Source: Areca catechu (taxonomy: Eukaryota; Streptophyta; Magnoliopsida; Arecales; Arecaceae). From it: a DNA stretch of 64,000 nt. Below the pieces are notes generated by a model. That model was not told where the DNA came from and made no database searches. It worked only from the letters and a program-made list of their open reading frames with translations. How positions within the stretch are numbered: position 1 is the first letter of the stretch; each line of letters starts with the position of its first letter. Position numbers and translations under genes: made by a program. The DNA lies in contig CM038047.1 in assembly GCA_021397845.1 (NCBI GenBank), positions 46,841,210-46,905,209 of the forward strand, read 5' to 3'. Shown piece by piece: positions 21,888 to 34,000 of this stretch.

Positions 21888-23086
21888 TGTTGCCGCTTGA
21901 TCATCATGGCCTGTAGCTGAGGTCGAACTCGCACCGCGCTCCTTTTGCTCAGGATCTTGCTCGGACGCCTAGACCTGCAAAATAGAGTTAGAGACCCGGG
22001 CCGGTGATCCCGGTGGGGGCACTCCGATGCTCAAGTCAGTGACGATCCAGGAGAACGGATCCTCCCGGTCGAGCCCCAAAGGTGGACTCCACGCTAGGAG
22101 GAGAACTTGTGAAATGAGAGAGTTTGAGTTGGTCGAGAGTAGAGAATGGGAGCGGCAGCAGAGGAGAGCCCGAGCTGGGTGGCTGTGTCCGTCGAGGCCC
22201 TTCCTGGGGGTCTCCGGTAGCTTGGAACGGTGATCTCTTGTGCGCTGCCCCTCCTTTGCTCGTGTGTGACCTTGCTCAAGTTACTTGACTTACCTTGTTT
22301 GAATTTTGGAGGAGCCCTTTTAGCTAGGGTCATTGCGCGCCGCTTACCTCAGGATCTTTCCCTCACTTGCAGGCGCGTGCAACGATATCTGGTGCCATGT
22401 GCAAGGTGCCTTTCCTCATCTGTGATAGGGAACATCACTGTGCATGCTAACATTCTTTCCGGTCGCCCCATTTTGGGAAGTAAGGCAGAGCTTTGATCGA
22501 CGGGCGGCTGCCTCCTGGATCCAAATCTGCTGGTTGACTTTCTCTTTTGAGGATACAGATGGTTGGTAGGGAGCACAGCACCTCGATCAGGGGATTCTTT
22601 CCTTCTTGGTGTAAATGGTAGCCGGGACCATTATTGTGGCTTGGCAGGTGCTCTCTTGTGGTCCTTGTGCGGCTCGTCACCGTCCAAGGAGGGCGGTGAC
22701 GTCCTCTAGCTGCAGGCTTCTTCGTCCGAGGTGGAGCTGATCTGGGCAGGCGGAGCTCGACTTCGGCCACGGCGTCTCAACCCGAAGCGAGCACAGCCTG
22801 GCAAATGAGAGGTAGAGCTCAACTTCGGCCACGGCGTCTCGACTCGAAGGGAGCGCGGCTTGGCGAAGGAGAGGCGAAGCTCGACTTCGGCCACGGCATC
22901 TTGACCCGAAGGGAGTGCGGCCTGGCGAAGGAGAGGCGGAGCTCGACTTCGGCCACGGCGTTTCAACCCGAATGGAGCGCGGCTTGGTGAAGGAGTCCGG
23001 GCAGAGGCATCCTACTTGGCAGCTTCGTCCGACGCGGCGTCTGAAGGGGTTTGCATGGGTTCCATGTTAGCGATCCCGCCACATCA
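21888..23086 (-). repeat. 5' LTR of element A
   Basis: A 1,199-bp LTR, the direct repeat of 11147-12328. Differences between the copies are mostly C/T and G/A changes. It carries its own minisatellite and the U5 acceptor-like site (minus-strand AG at 21975-21976). Confidence 0.92.
22748..22995. repeat. U3 minisatellite of element A, 5' LTR copy (~62 bp x 4)
   Basis: Four units starting near 22748, 22810, 22872 and 22934, the same motif as at 11990-12236. Copy number is equal in the two LTRs, in contrast to element B. Confidence 0.85.
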
Positions 23087-23091
23087 GGTAT

Positions 23092-24796
23092 CATCATTCA
23101 TTTTAATTTATATAATTCAAATTAATCAATTATTTATATTTATAAAATCTCAACATAATTAAATATGAATTAATCACAATAATTTACATCATTTTATAAA
23201 TGGCATAATCTTTATTTAATTATGAGTAATTAATATAAAATATAAATGTTTCTTACCTTACAATTACCAACAATTGGGTAATATAAGCACTTTCTTGGGA
23301 TTTCTCAAGATCTAATCATCTAAAAATTATAGACATGAATCAATAATACGATCATATTTGTAAACTTTAAAAATCTCTAAAATCTTTCAAAATTCTAAAA
23401 TCTTAATTTTTATACTAATTATTGCTATAACATGGAAAATGGCCACTAACCTTGCTTTCTATTATAGAACGGGATAGGGGTATAGAATAGTAGGATCAGA
23501 GAGGAGGATAAGGAAGAAAAAGTAAGGAAGAATTTTTTTAGCCTCCAACATACATGAGTGGAAAGGAGTGAGAGAGATAAAGAGAGAGTCTTCTCTCTCT
23601 CTCTCTTTCTTTCTTTCTATTTTTTTCTTTTCTCGATCGATTGGGAAAAGGAAAGAATTGGGAGCAAGAAAAGAAGAAGAGCAAAAAAATTAAGAGAGAG
23701 AAAATGCAAGAGAAAATATGAGGGAGAAGGCATGGTAGAGAGGAATCATGGGAGAGAGAGAGTCCCCCCGAACCTCTCTTTCTCTTTCTTTCTTTCTTTT
23801 CCTCTCTTGCCATATAAGAGAGGGGCACGTGGCCCTTCTCACGGCTTCCACAACCAAAAGGGGCCGCGTGGCCCTTATTGATTTCTCCCTCCTCCCTTCC
23901 ATGCTAACACTTAAGCACGGTCAAACGGGTCAAAAGGATAAATGGGTTGGGCCCATCTATGCAATGGGAGGTGAGGGTTCATCACGTTCACCAGGCCATG
24001 AGAGGATGAGCTCACCTTGGTGTTCTTCATGCTCTTGAAACCCATCGATTTCTATCATTCCCACCGATAGAGTGAGATAGAGACTGAAAGAGGGGATAGG
24101 GCTTGTATTTTTGGTTGAAATTTTTGGCACCTAGCAGGTGTTTGGGTGCCTAGACACAAATAAGACCACATTAGACGGTGTACATATCAGCTGCCAAGGA
24201 GACATCTCCAATGAGCCATGATTAGAATTGGAAAGATTTTGTACCAATTTGAGCAATATACAAAATGCAGGGTTGATATCACAATAATTTGAAATATAGA
24301 AACATATTTGCAATTTCATACAAAATGCAAGGGTTTTCTTTCTTCTTCTTCTTCTTTTGCTTAGAAATTATGGATAGAAATCTATTAATTTATAATGGGA
24401 AAGACTTTAAGATGAGCCTGAAATTGTGCCCACTTAAATAAAACATTGAAATCCTTAATTGATAATGAAGTTATGTTAAAAGGGGGGAAACACTACAGCT
24501 TTGCCTAGCTGAACCTATTTCACCCACTTCCTATAAGGACTTCATTAAGGGTTTTGGGTGAAATAGCATCTTTAAAATATGATCTTTTCTTAGGCCATCC
24601 TCATATGTTAATTCTTTCTGCCTATCTACATGCACCTTGATGGTCCAAAAAATATGATGATTCTCTTGAGGTTGGATGATTTGCATTTCGAGACCTAATT
24701 AAAATATCAAAGTACTTATATTTGTTACTTTGTCCAAAATATATCTAACTTGCAGTTTTTTCAAATTGAAGAACGAGCATCATGAAAAGTTGAATA
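23092..24796. other. Intergenic DNA, probable continuation of the old LTR, with microsatellites
   Basis: No gene seen. It starts AT-rich, then has CT/CTTT microsatellites at about 23590-23628 and 23775-23805 and a CTT run near 24338-24356. A purine-rich block at 23640-23760 is full of AGAGAG and AAGAAG. The first part is probably the rest of the old LTR interrupted by element A, but its outer end with TSD was not found. Confidence 0.4.
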
Positions 24797-25684
24797 TGTT
24801 ATAGTACCAACTACACTGATACCACTTATCGAGGGATCGCTATGGAATATGGATTATCATTTCCAGAATCATGTTGTCAATGTCAATACCATAGGAGAAA
24901 GAAGAAAAATAAAATAAAATACAAGATACAATTAGATGGGCATTCAAGATTTTATTATGAGAAAAATAACTTATAAGATTGAAAATTTGCACTCTCAATC
25001 CTATACAAGATTTTCAATAAGAAATCCTAAAATTCCTTGTACAAGCTCTCAATGTACAGCTCTTTCAGACTTTTTAAAGATCCTTCACCATTTTTTTATC
25101 CTCACACCCAGCCTGTTCCTCTATTCATATTTTTATGCTTCTATTATGAAGAGCATCTCATCAGAAGTTCAATAATCTAAATCATAATCAAATTAGAGTC
25201 CTGTAACTCTCCAATCACTATCTGACTGAAAAGCCCTTCCTGATGGTCGATCAACCTCGATCATGCTGAAAATCATGCTCAAATCAGGCCAAATCACATG
25301 AATCATGCAGGGATAATATCTAGGCTATCTGATCATTGCGGGATGCATACATAGCCATCGAATCTCTCTCACACATGCTATGGACCACTATCTTTGCATC
25401 AAAATTCATGCAGCATACATAGAGGAAAAGGGAGGACCATCACCTGGGCTTGAGCCACCCTCGTGCCTGCCCCCATGCTCTGCTTGCCTCAGCCTGGGCC
25501 AGCACAATCACCCGCATGCACGGCCGTGCACGTGTAGGTGGGCCACACTATCGGGTCTACGGGTCAGCCTACTCGGGTCAAGCCAGGTCTAGATTTTTTT
25601 CTTTTTCTTGGGCTGGACTTCTCACTGGATTTTTTCACCTATTTGGGCTTTGTTCATGGACCGAATTTGAGGCTTTTTCCAACA
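24797..25684 (-). repeat. 3' LTR of the copia element
   Basis: An 888-bp LTR. It shares with the right copy the CGAGGGATC, AAAATAAAATA and ACAATTAGATGG blocks and the GGGCTT/TGGATTTTTTTC end. Confidence 0.83.
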
Positions 25685-26207
25685 ACCTCCCATGGACTCA
25701 ACATTTGGCCTTTACCTGATCTTGAGAGCTTTTTAAAAGAATTTATGCCCGCATGCCCTGGATAAATGCCTAATCATGGATGGGCAAATATGAAAGTCGA
25801 GCCAGGCCACTCGATCTGATCTCCACCACATGTTATGCTCACATCGTCTTGAGATCTACTACGGAAAGTACTTACGTTAATAGGAACTTTACCTTATGAC
25901 ATTGCCTATCATCCTTCCAAGGCTCTTGTCTCATGCCTGATCTATCTGCTCCCAGAGCTTCATCTTGTACTAGGCTCCCATTTATACCAGGAACTCTACC
26001 TCGCACTAGACTCCCTGTTAAGAAGTAGTGCCTTCATCGCTTCTTCCCCCACAAAATCATCCTACTGACATACAAGATTTTTAGGATTCCATCACTGGCT
26101 CTCCATATACAGCCATTTGAATCTAGTTTACTGAGAAAAATTAGATTTATGTAAAAATTAGGTTTGCATCAGATCTCATCCCATTTTTTTTATTCCATCA
26201 TTTATCT

Positions 26208-27199
26208 TCAAGTTGATTGTTCCAATGCTCGGATTGCATAACTCGATCCATCTAGTAAGTTGACATCACCACCTCTGCTTTTCCAAAAGTCGAACAACTT
26301 CTCTCTATAACATATGTGATGTGGATATGTAGAATCTAAAATCAACTGGAAAAAAGAGGATATCTCATCGGATACCATGAATGCATCACTGATGTATTCA
26401 CCATCGCTACTATCGACCACCATCATAGTAGCTCTCATCCGATCCTTAAGCTATAGGCAATCTTTGATACAATGCCCTAGCTGTTGCACCGAAAGTATTT
26501 GATCTTGGTTGCATCCTTCGGCCTGGACTGCCCATCTCACGATCCTCTAATGCTCTGCCTTTCGCAGCCTGTTCCTCCAGAAATTGCCAATGCTAAATTT
26601 CTGCATGAACTTGAAATCTGGTTCTCTCACCTGAGAATCTCGTTCTGAAGTAATGCCGAGATGACCTCCATCTTGATGGTGCTCTTCCCCACCAGAAAAG
26701 TAGTTACCAAGAACTCGAAGGACTATGGTAGGAATAAAAGTAAGACCAGCATCCTGATTTTCTCTTCAATATTTTTATCAATACTAAAGAGATCGATGAG
26801 GATCCTCTAGAAGTAACTTAGGTGCTTCTTAGATGCTCCTGCACACTATCTTTTGATCATCTGCAGTTGATAGAACTGTTTCTAAAGGAACAATGTGTTG
26901 GTGAGGGACTTCGTCATATACAGTTCCTCGAGCTTCTCCCATTGCACCATCGGGAAAGTCTTGTTCACTACATGGATTACCACTTTGTCCGTCAAGTACA
27001 AGAGGATCGTGCTCATTACCTGTATCTAAAGCCGCTTCCAAGTCTTCTCTTTCATGGTGGCTAGCCTCTTCTCATACATGAAAGCATCAATCAATCATTG
27101 CTAGATAAGCACATCTTTTACCCTCGCTTGCCATAGGGAGAAATTGCTCTTCCTGTCAAACTGGCCAATCTCAAACTTGATTGTACCTATCATCTCCAT
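26208..27199 (-). pseudogene. copia gag and protease remnant
   Basis: Minus-strand reading from the ATG at 27199: FEIGQFDRKSNFSLWQARV, then KDVLI, a stop, and KLEELYMTKSLTNTLF near 26900, which is the copia gag domain. A zinc-knuckle trace (FRCN, then HCIKDC) lies near 26450-26490 with a frame change. The piece 26438-26208 has FFQLILDSTYPHHIC, matching the copia protease/pre-integrase LDSG..HMC block. Several in-frame stops are present. Nothing of integrase follows before the LTR. Confidence 0.75.
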
Positions 27200-27247
27200 C
27201 TTCTTTGATCTCGATCAATCATGAATAACCAAGACTTTGACACCAAT

Positions 27248-28086
27248 TGTTATGTTACAATTACACTGATATTACTCGTCGAGGGATCACTCATGAAATA
27301 CAGATCTCCGTTCCCAGGATCACTTTGTCGATATCGATGTCGCAGGAGAAAGAAAAAATAAAATAAAATATAAGATACAATTAGATGGATATGCAAGGCT
27401 TCACTATAAGAAAAATAACTTATAAAATTAGAAACTTCAACTCTCAACCCTGTATAAGTCTTCAATAAGAAATCCCGAAATCTCTCGTACAAGCTCTTAA
27501 GGCACAATCCCTCCAGGCTTTTTGGAAACCCTTCACCATTCTTTTGATCCTCACACCTAAACTACTTTCTGCCTACATTTTCATAGCCTCTGTTGCAAAG
27601 AGTGCCTCACCAGGAGTCCAATGGTCTAAACAGCATCCAAATTGGAGCCCAGTAGCTTTTCTAATCATCGTTTGACTGTAAAGCCCTTCTTGGCTATCGG
27701 CCAGCCTTGATTGCATCGAAAATCATGCTCAGATCAGGCCAAATCGTGCAAATCACATTGGGATCATATCTGGACCGTTCGATCATCATGGGATGTATGT
27801 TGTGGACCACCATCTTTGCATCAAGATTTGTGCGGCGTACACAAAGGAAAAGGGAGGACTTCCACTTGGGCTCGAGCCGCCCTCGTGCCTGCACACATGC
27901 GCCCACCTAGGCCTGGGCCAGTGCCCGCCCGTGCACTTGCGAGCGCACTACTGGGCCTTGCTGTTGAGCCGGTGGGTTGAACCCGGTCCAGATTTTTTTA
28001 TTTCTTTTGGACTGGGCTTCTTACTGGATTTTTTTTCATCTGTTTGGACTTTATTTAGGGGTCGAATTCAAAACATTTTTTCAACA
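27248..28086 (-). repeat. 5' LTR of the copia element
   Basis: An 839-bp LTR, the direct repeat of 24797-25684, next to the decayed primer site. Open frames at 27694-27980 lie inside it and are not genes. Confidence 0.83.
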
Positions 28087-31081
28087 GAATCTACTTTTAT
28101 GAGTCCTGCTCTTCAACTTCCATTTACCATGGTAAACAAATCGGACAATCTTCCACGGTTCCCTTTTTCTCAAGTGTCATTTTAAATTTTTGTCTTATCA
28201 AGCCCGTCTATATTTTTGCCTTCTGTTCTACAACACTAGAACTTATGGTCAATGAGGTAAGACTTCCACTTCCTCTAATTTTACAGGCAGCTTAGAAGGA
28301 AATTACAAACAATATTATTATTTTGGATGCTGTTAACTCATGAGTTTTAAAAACTCTTTATCACGTAAATAGATGGTATGTAGTTGCCCTTGCCTGTTTC
28401 TTTGACTCCCAGTATCTTGTTGTCCCAATCTATTAGTTCATCATAAGCATTTTGAAGCCCCTCTTCTCTAAAATATGTTGACTTGTGTAATATACATGAT
28501 AGCTAAGAGATTCTTATAATGTATTGTTATATTTCTTTCAGTTTAGGAGTGTGAAGCATTTTTTTCTTGATGACACCCTTAGTTCCTAACAATGCAGATC
28601 TCTTCCTTGTCTTCATTGGTGTAAACTTGAAATAGTTTTTCTTTTGAGTTACTCTATTCGCCAACTAAAATTGCTTCTTCTGCCAAACTGCATTGCTGAT
28701 CCATTTCTTCAGCTCTTGTGAAACTGCGAGTTCTTGGTTTGGGGCTATTCTTGTCTCCAACAATTCTGGGTCTCTCAACAAGCCATCACAATAAACTCAT
28801 ACTGGTTGACGTTGATGTATGCCATTGCTTTATTCTTCCATTTTCTAATCATAGTTGCAGGTGGATAAAAAACAGCATATTGGTTAGTTGCTAGAAGATG
28901 AGTAGAGCACATGTTATTGCTTTACGAGTCCGAAGAAGGGTTTTCGTGGATGGGATCTTAAACTTTCCAGGTCACTTAAGTCCTAAGTGACAGTGTTCAG
29001 GGTTTTTGACAGATGCCTCTTATTTCATTGAGGTGATGGAAAATGCAAACTTATGTAGCTGTGGAGCTTTCAGCTGCTTCAGAGAAGGAACTTCACTGGG
29101 AAGCCAGGAACTTTTGTCGAGCGCTGTAAGATGGAGAAAGATAGCTCGGCTCATCTTCCTTGTGAACTTGCTAGGTCATTGGTCCAAGGTTAATGACTGC
29201 AAATATACTCAAGAAAGAAATGGGGAGTGCAGCTTTTCATTCATTGTCCATATAGATCTCAAGGTCTGAGATGCCACAAATGAGCCAACCGAGGAACTTC
29301 TTTAGTACATCAAATAAGAGCTTGTTTTGTAGCGGGTAGATGAGAGCTTGTGTTCCAATCACTGTCAACATACTGAGGTCGCTGCCTCCAGATCGATCAG
29401 CTTGCTTGGAAGAGTGGGAGGTTGATTGAGAGCTGTTGCATCCCCGGTTGGTCTCTATTATCTGGAAGAACTACTTGCCTTGCTTCAGTGATATATAACC
29501 AATTTAAAGTTGTTATTTATCTTTTCCAGCAGATCCTGATGTCTTAGATTTCTCTGCATTTTTGTGTGCTGTGTCTGTAAAATGGTTTCCAATCCATATT
29601 AGATGCTCTTCTGAGATGGGGTTTATTTAATTTAATATATTAATGCTCATCCTGACACCAAGCCCATATGCATGTTTGTAGTTCTGTTGTTTAAGTGATG
29701 CTATATATGATGCCTGTTTTAAAAGATGGCAAAATAAGTAATGTAGGAGACTGTTCAAACATTGTTTTACGACATGAAACCCTTCCATTTGCATGCTGTC
29801 ATGTATATTTCAGCAAGGTGCTCACTCCACGGTATTGCTGGTTCTTTTTCATTTTGTGATAAATTAGCATGCCCACGAATGTGGAGTTTTACTTGTAGAG
29901 GTTTGGACTCCAGAAGAAATGAGTTTCTGAATTACTTTTACCGGTCAAAATTTTGTCAATGTTTTTATCTATTAAATATAACTTAAAAATGGAGACTCAG
30001 CGTATGCTAAGCTCTCCATTCACCAGGTGGAGTTTTTTTTTGGACAATAAAGTAAGGCTTTTATTTAATGTGGTTATTTATTTTAAATAATCAATTTATA
30101 TATATAATGACAACAGTCATCCATCAAACTTAATGCTCTTGAGAACTGATCATATGTATAAAAAAAACCTTTTGCACTTACTAAATTTATAAAATTTTAA
30201 TATATCGCCACTTGATAAATAAATTTCTTATTTTTGATGCATGAATCTCGTATAATATATTATCTAATGTAATAATTGTTGGCTTTGATGTCAATAACAA
30301 TCATTATTTTCATTTGCAACATTTTTTAACCTTTTTTTTTTTAAATTCTTTTTTTACCACAATTTTGCTCTAAAAATAATTGTTTAGTTTGAGAAATATA
30401 TTTCTATCAAGTGAAAAGTAATTAAGAAATTACTACCATTTTTCAGAATTATCTATACTATTATAGCAATCATCATAATAATAATTTTAAATATCAAATT
30501 AATAAGATAATAAATTTTGTAGCCAGTTGTTATTTCGCTTCTATAGATAATACAAGAGGAATATATACCTATAATGATCTTTTATTAATAGATATCTACT
30601 ACAGGTGAATATTATATTACCTGCTCCCTTAATGATAAGTGAGTAAAGGTCATAGGTAATGGAATATCTTCCTATTATCAATATCACAGTACTGGAATGC
30701 CTTAATGGAATGTTACATTATCTGTTCCCTTAATGAAAAGAAAGCATACCTATTATCAATATAATATATCGAGGTTCAGGGTTAACCTGTTAACAAGACA
30801 TTAGCATTTGCTGATGCACAGACTGCTTAATCCCACCAAAACAAACAAAAGATGCTTGATCAATTCTCCATGCTTGATGAACAAAAGCAGCTTTCGGAAT
30901 CGCGATAACTTATCAAGACTTTATCCTTTCCAATCAACTTTGTTCAAGCATGTTTCTCCTCCCAGACCTCCAAGATTTTTAACAAAATCTCTTATTTTGT
31001 GAATCCTTTTAGCTATCCTATTTTATACAGCCTCCAACTTGTAGCTCATCTCATTCTACTGTAACCTCATGAAACCAGTAT
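28087..31081. other. Intergenic region with unrecognised exon-like pieces
   Basis: 28087-29600 has balanced base composition and no repeat signature; 29600-30780 turns AT-rich. No gene was recognised. One short exon-like block on the minus strand (28375-28467) is listed separately. An open frame on the plus strand, 29006-29269, has no recognised similarity. The last few hundred bases would include the 3' UTR of the methylesterase gene. Confidence 0.4.
28375..28467 (-). other. Exon-like fragment of unknown origin
   Basis: On the minus strand a 93-bp block is bounded by an acceptor (ATATTTTAG before 28467) and a donor (GTGATAAAG after 28375). It is open in one frame, encoding a peptide with QNAYDELIDWDNKILGVK and then ETGKGNYIPSIY. 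The composition looks like real protein. I do not recognise the family, and no clear partner exons were found on either side. Confidence 0.3.
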
Positions 31082-34000
31082 CTATGAGAGCTGGGCTATT
31101 TCAAGCAAAATTTTGTTCAGAGACTGTGGCTTTGAGAAGAAAGGGCAGTGATCACTGCCTTTGATCTTGTAGACCCCATGAGGTGGGTTCTCCCGGACCA
31201 GCTTCTCCTGGATGTCGGCTGAGAGCATGTGATCATCAAGTGTCTGAATGAAATACCGCCGGACAGAGCCATAATTTTCGGGGGTTAGAGACAGTTTCTC
31301 CATGATTGGTGCCAGCGGGATCCGTCTCATTGAAACCGCAGCCAAAGATATGTCCTGCTATCACCATTCACCCCTTCATTAGAAAACATAAGTCACATTC
31401 ATTACACTGAAAACTATTAAAACATTAAATGCCCCCTAGAGTTAGCCATGCAGATAATGATTTCAGCTGGTCATCTATGATTTTCCACAGTTAGTAACTT
31501 CATGAAACAGAGTTTCTTTAAATTGAAGAAACAACAATTAATTCAACTGTCATGCATATATAAATTAATATAAGAGAACATAAAATAATTTAATGATGCT
31601 TAATGCACAAATTGGAATAAAAAGAAGGCACTAAAGTTTAGTAATAATAACATTCTTCATCTGAATTATGCATCTTGGCTTGTATGATGCACAAAACATG
31701 GATCGAGGTACTGTACCATGTTGGGCGATACCACACAGAATGTATTTTACCATTATGGTACCAGCATAGGTTCAAGGTTACAAACCCCTCTATAGCCTTT
31801 GCTGGTTTGTGGATCAGTCAGTCGCATGCACCTATACAGGATGACATGGACACAGTTTCATTGCCCTAAGCTTTCGCACATGGTTGGGCACGTGAATAGA
31901 ATGGCTTGACATAATCAAGGATCGCTGAATCGGTACCGGGACCTGTACCGGTCAACTGCCGGCATGGTACGATATGGTCCGTACCGGTACGTGTACCGAG
32001 GCTAAAAAAATGATAAAAAATTCTCTTCCTCCTCCCTCTCAAACAAAGATTATTAAACCAGACCTGAACCAGACCCGAACCGAGCTAAACCGTGTAGTAC
32101 GGTATGGTATGCTACAGTACCGTACTGTACCATACGGAATTTATTTTTTTAAATTTTTTTTAACGGTCCGTGGTGCCGGACCGTTTTTTATATATGAACC
32201 GTACCGGCTTTTGGCCGGTATGGTACGGTACGTCCCGTACCGGGCGGTATGGGATAGTACCGCAAACCCTAGACATAAGACATTATGTGTCAGGCATGTG
32301 GACATCGCAGAGTACTTTGTTCTCTGGTACATGTGTAATTTCAGTTTGGTAGAGATGTTGTAACCAGTGCAATGTTTTAGACTGCAGCATATGAATCAGA
32401 AGTTAACCAAATATTACAAGAAAGCTTATGTTAGTGCATCCTTTTTCTTCTTCGTTCCGTCATTTTATCATTAGTCCTATAGCTTCAAGGGAATAATCTA
32501 TTGGGTGTACCGGTGACAATTAATATCCCACGCCTGATCAAAATGGATTTGCTGTACACTTATTCTGTCACTAGTTGAATGTGGCTAGCCACATCTCTTT
32601 CATGCTCACATTGATGCCTTAGTGCTTGAAGTCATAGTGAATATGATGAACATCACGACAACTATTGATTCAGCATTCTTCTACTAGATATTTCACTACA
32701 TTACCTTAAAGAATGATCTTAGCATATTTAAAATCAGTCGATCCTCAATACACATCTTGCAGTCCCTCAAACCTAAAGTTGGCTTTTAGAGTTACTGCAT
32801 TCATCTAAATACTGAACAGGTTAAAAGTTGACAAGAAGCAGGTTTAACAACTTACAAACAGTCAGGTGCTGACAAATTTTTGCACAAGGACATGGTGGCT
32901 AGCAATCGACCTGCACCGGATGGCACTTCTGGCCTTCAGGATGAAGGATGATGATTTTCAAAAACTGTAATGTAAACTGAAGTAACATGAAGAACAAGGA
33001 TGCGTGCGTTAGAGTTTCATGTAATGCTTAAAAGCAATTATCTGGGTTCCTCAATGTATAAAATACAAAATATGTAGCCTTGTCATTGCTCAAAACATTC
33101 ATTGATACTATCAATTCAGCAGAGGTTATGCTGACCAATAGATATTCATCGATACTATCAATTTAATACCTAGAATAATTTTTGCAAAGAGACAAAATTG
33201 GCGGACTTTGCGATCATACTCTCTTCGCCCGGGGCAATAATGATTGACTCGGACTTGGAAATGGGGGGCAATTGTTGGGTACGAACTCATGCCAACGATA
33301 ACCAAAAAAGAAGGAAAACTTGACTCGAGTGGAAACAAGTCAGCCAGGAAGCTGGCCCGTGATGACTTAACCGACTTGACATTCAACAAGGCCCAGCAAT
33401 GACCTACTTGTCTTTTGGCCAAGTAGTTTCAAAGAAAAAGATTCCTAGCTGGTCCATAGCTGACTAGGCTCAAAAAGGAAGGTGTCTAGTCAGCCCCTAG
33501 CTGACTAGGCCCAAAAAAGATGTCTAGTCGGCCCCTCGCCGACTGGATCCAAGGAGGAGAGGAGATGCCTAGTCGGTCCCAAGCCAACTAAGCCTAAAGA
33601 AGCCCTCAGAAGAACGACCAATCCGCCCATGGTCTACTAGTCTACCCATGGCCAACTAAGTGCTAACTAGTCTGCCCATATCCAGGACTAGTCTGTCCAT
33701 GGCTGACTAGTCCCTTACAATCTAGTTGACCTAAAATCGACTAGATTTGGTGGACTCCTAGCCTAGTCAGCCCATGGCCGACTAGGTATTGTAGCTTGTT
33801 CACCTAGTCGGCCAACAGTCGGCTAGCCCCTATAAATCTCCATTCTAGTTGGCTACTAGCCAAGTAGATCCCAAGAAGGCTCCAGATGTGGTCCACGAGG
33901 GCTCCAAGAAGGCCATGTTTCAATAGGCTTTAAGAAGACTTAGACAAGTTCTTGGCCACGATCTTTAACCAAAAATTGACAAGTCAGCGATTGCCCAACT

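Larger units (their letters stand above)
11147..23086 (-). mobile_element. Element A: full-length Ty3/gypsy Tat-type retrotransposon
   Basis: LTRs at 11147-12328 and 21888-23086 start TG and end CA. The 5-bp duplication GGTAT is exact at 11142-11146 and 23087-23091. Reading the minus strand: 5' LTR, primer site, gag, protease, reverse transcriptase, first RNase H, second RNase H, integrase, a 55-bp tandem repeat block, a gene on the opposite strand, a purine tract and the 3' LTR. Two RNase H domains plus an opposite-strand gene before the 3' LTR are the marks of the Tat lineage. Every pol domain is broken by stops or frameshifts, and the LTRs differ at roughly one base in ten, so it is old and inactive by itself. 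Confidence 0.95.
24797..28086 (-). mobile_element. Ty1/copia-type retrotransposon with gag and protease only
   Basis: Direct repeats at 24797-25684 and 27248-28086 start TGTTAT and end CAACA. The flanking five bases are GAATA and GAATC, a near-perfect duplication. On the minus strand the sequence after the right LTR, ATTGGTGTCAAAG, is a decayed initiator-Met primer site, and GGGAGGT precedes the left LTR as a purine tract. The interior is only ~1.56 kb and shows copia gag and the start of protease; integrase, reverse transcriptase and RNase H are gone. The LTRs have diverged strongly, with indels, so the insertion is old. Confidence 0.85.

Noticed and set aside
28800..29500. NBS-LRR resistance gene relic
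   Set aside because: A few Leu-rich words appear on the minus strand, but the order of motifs is wrong and stops interrupt every frame.
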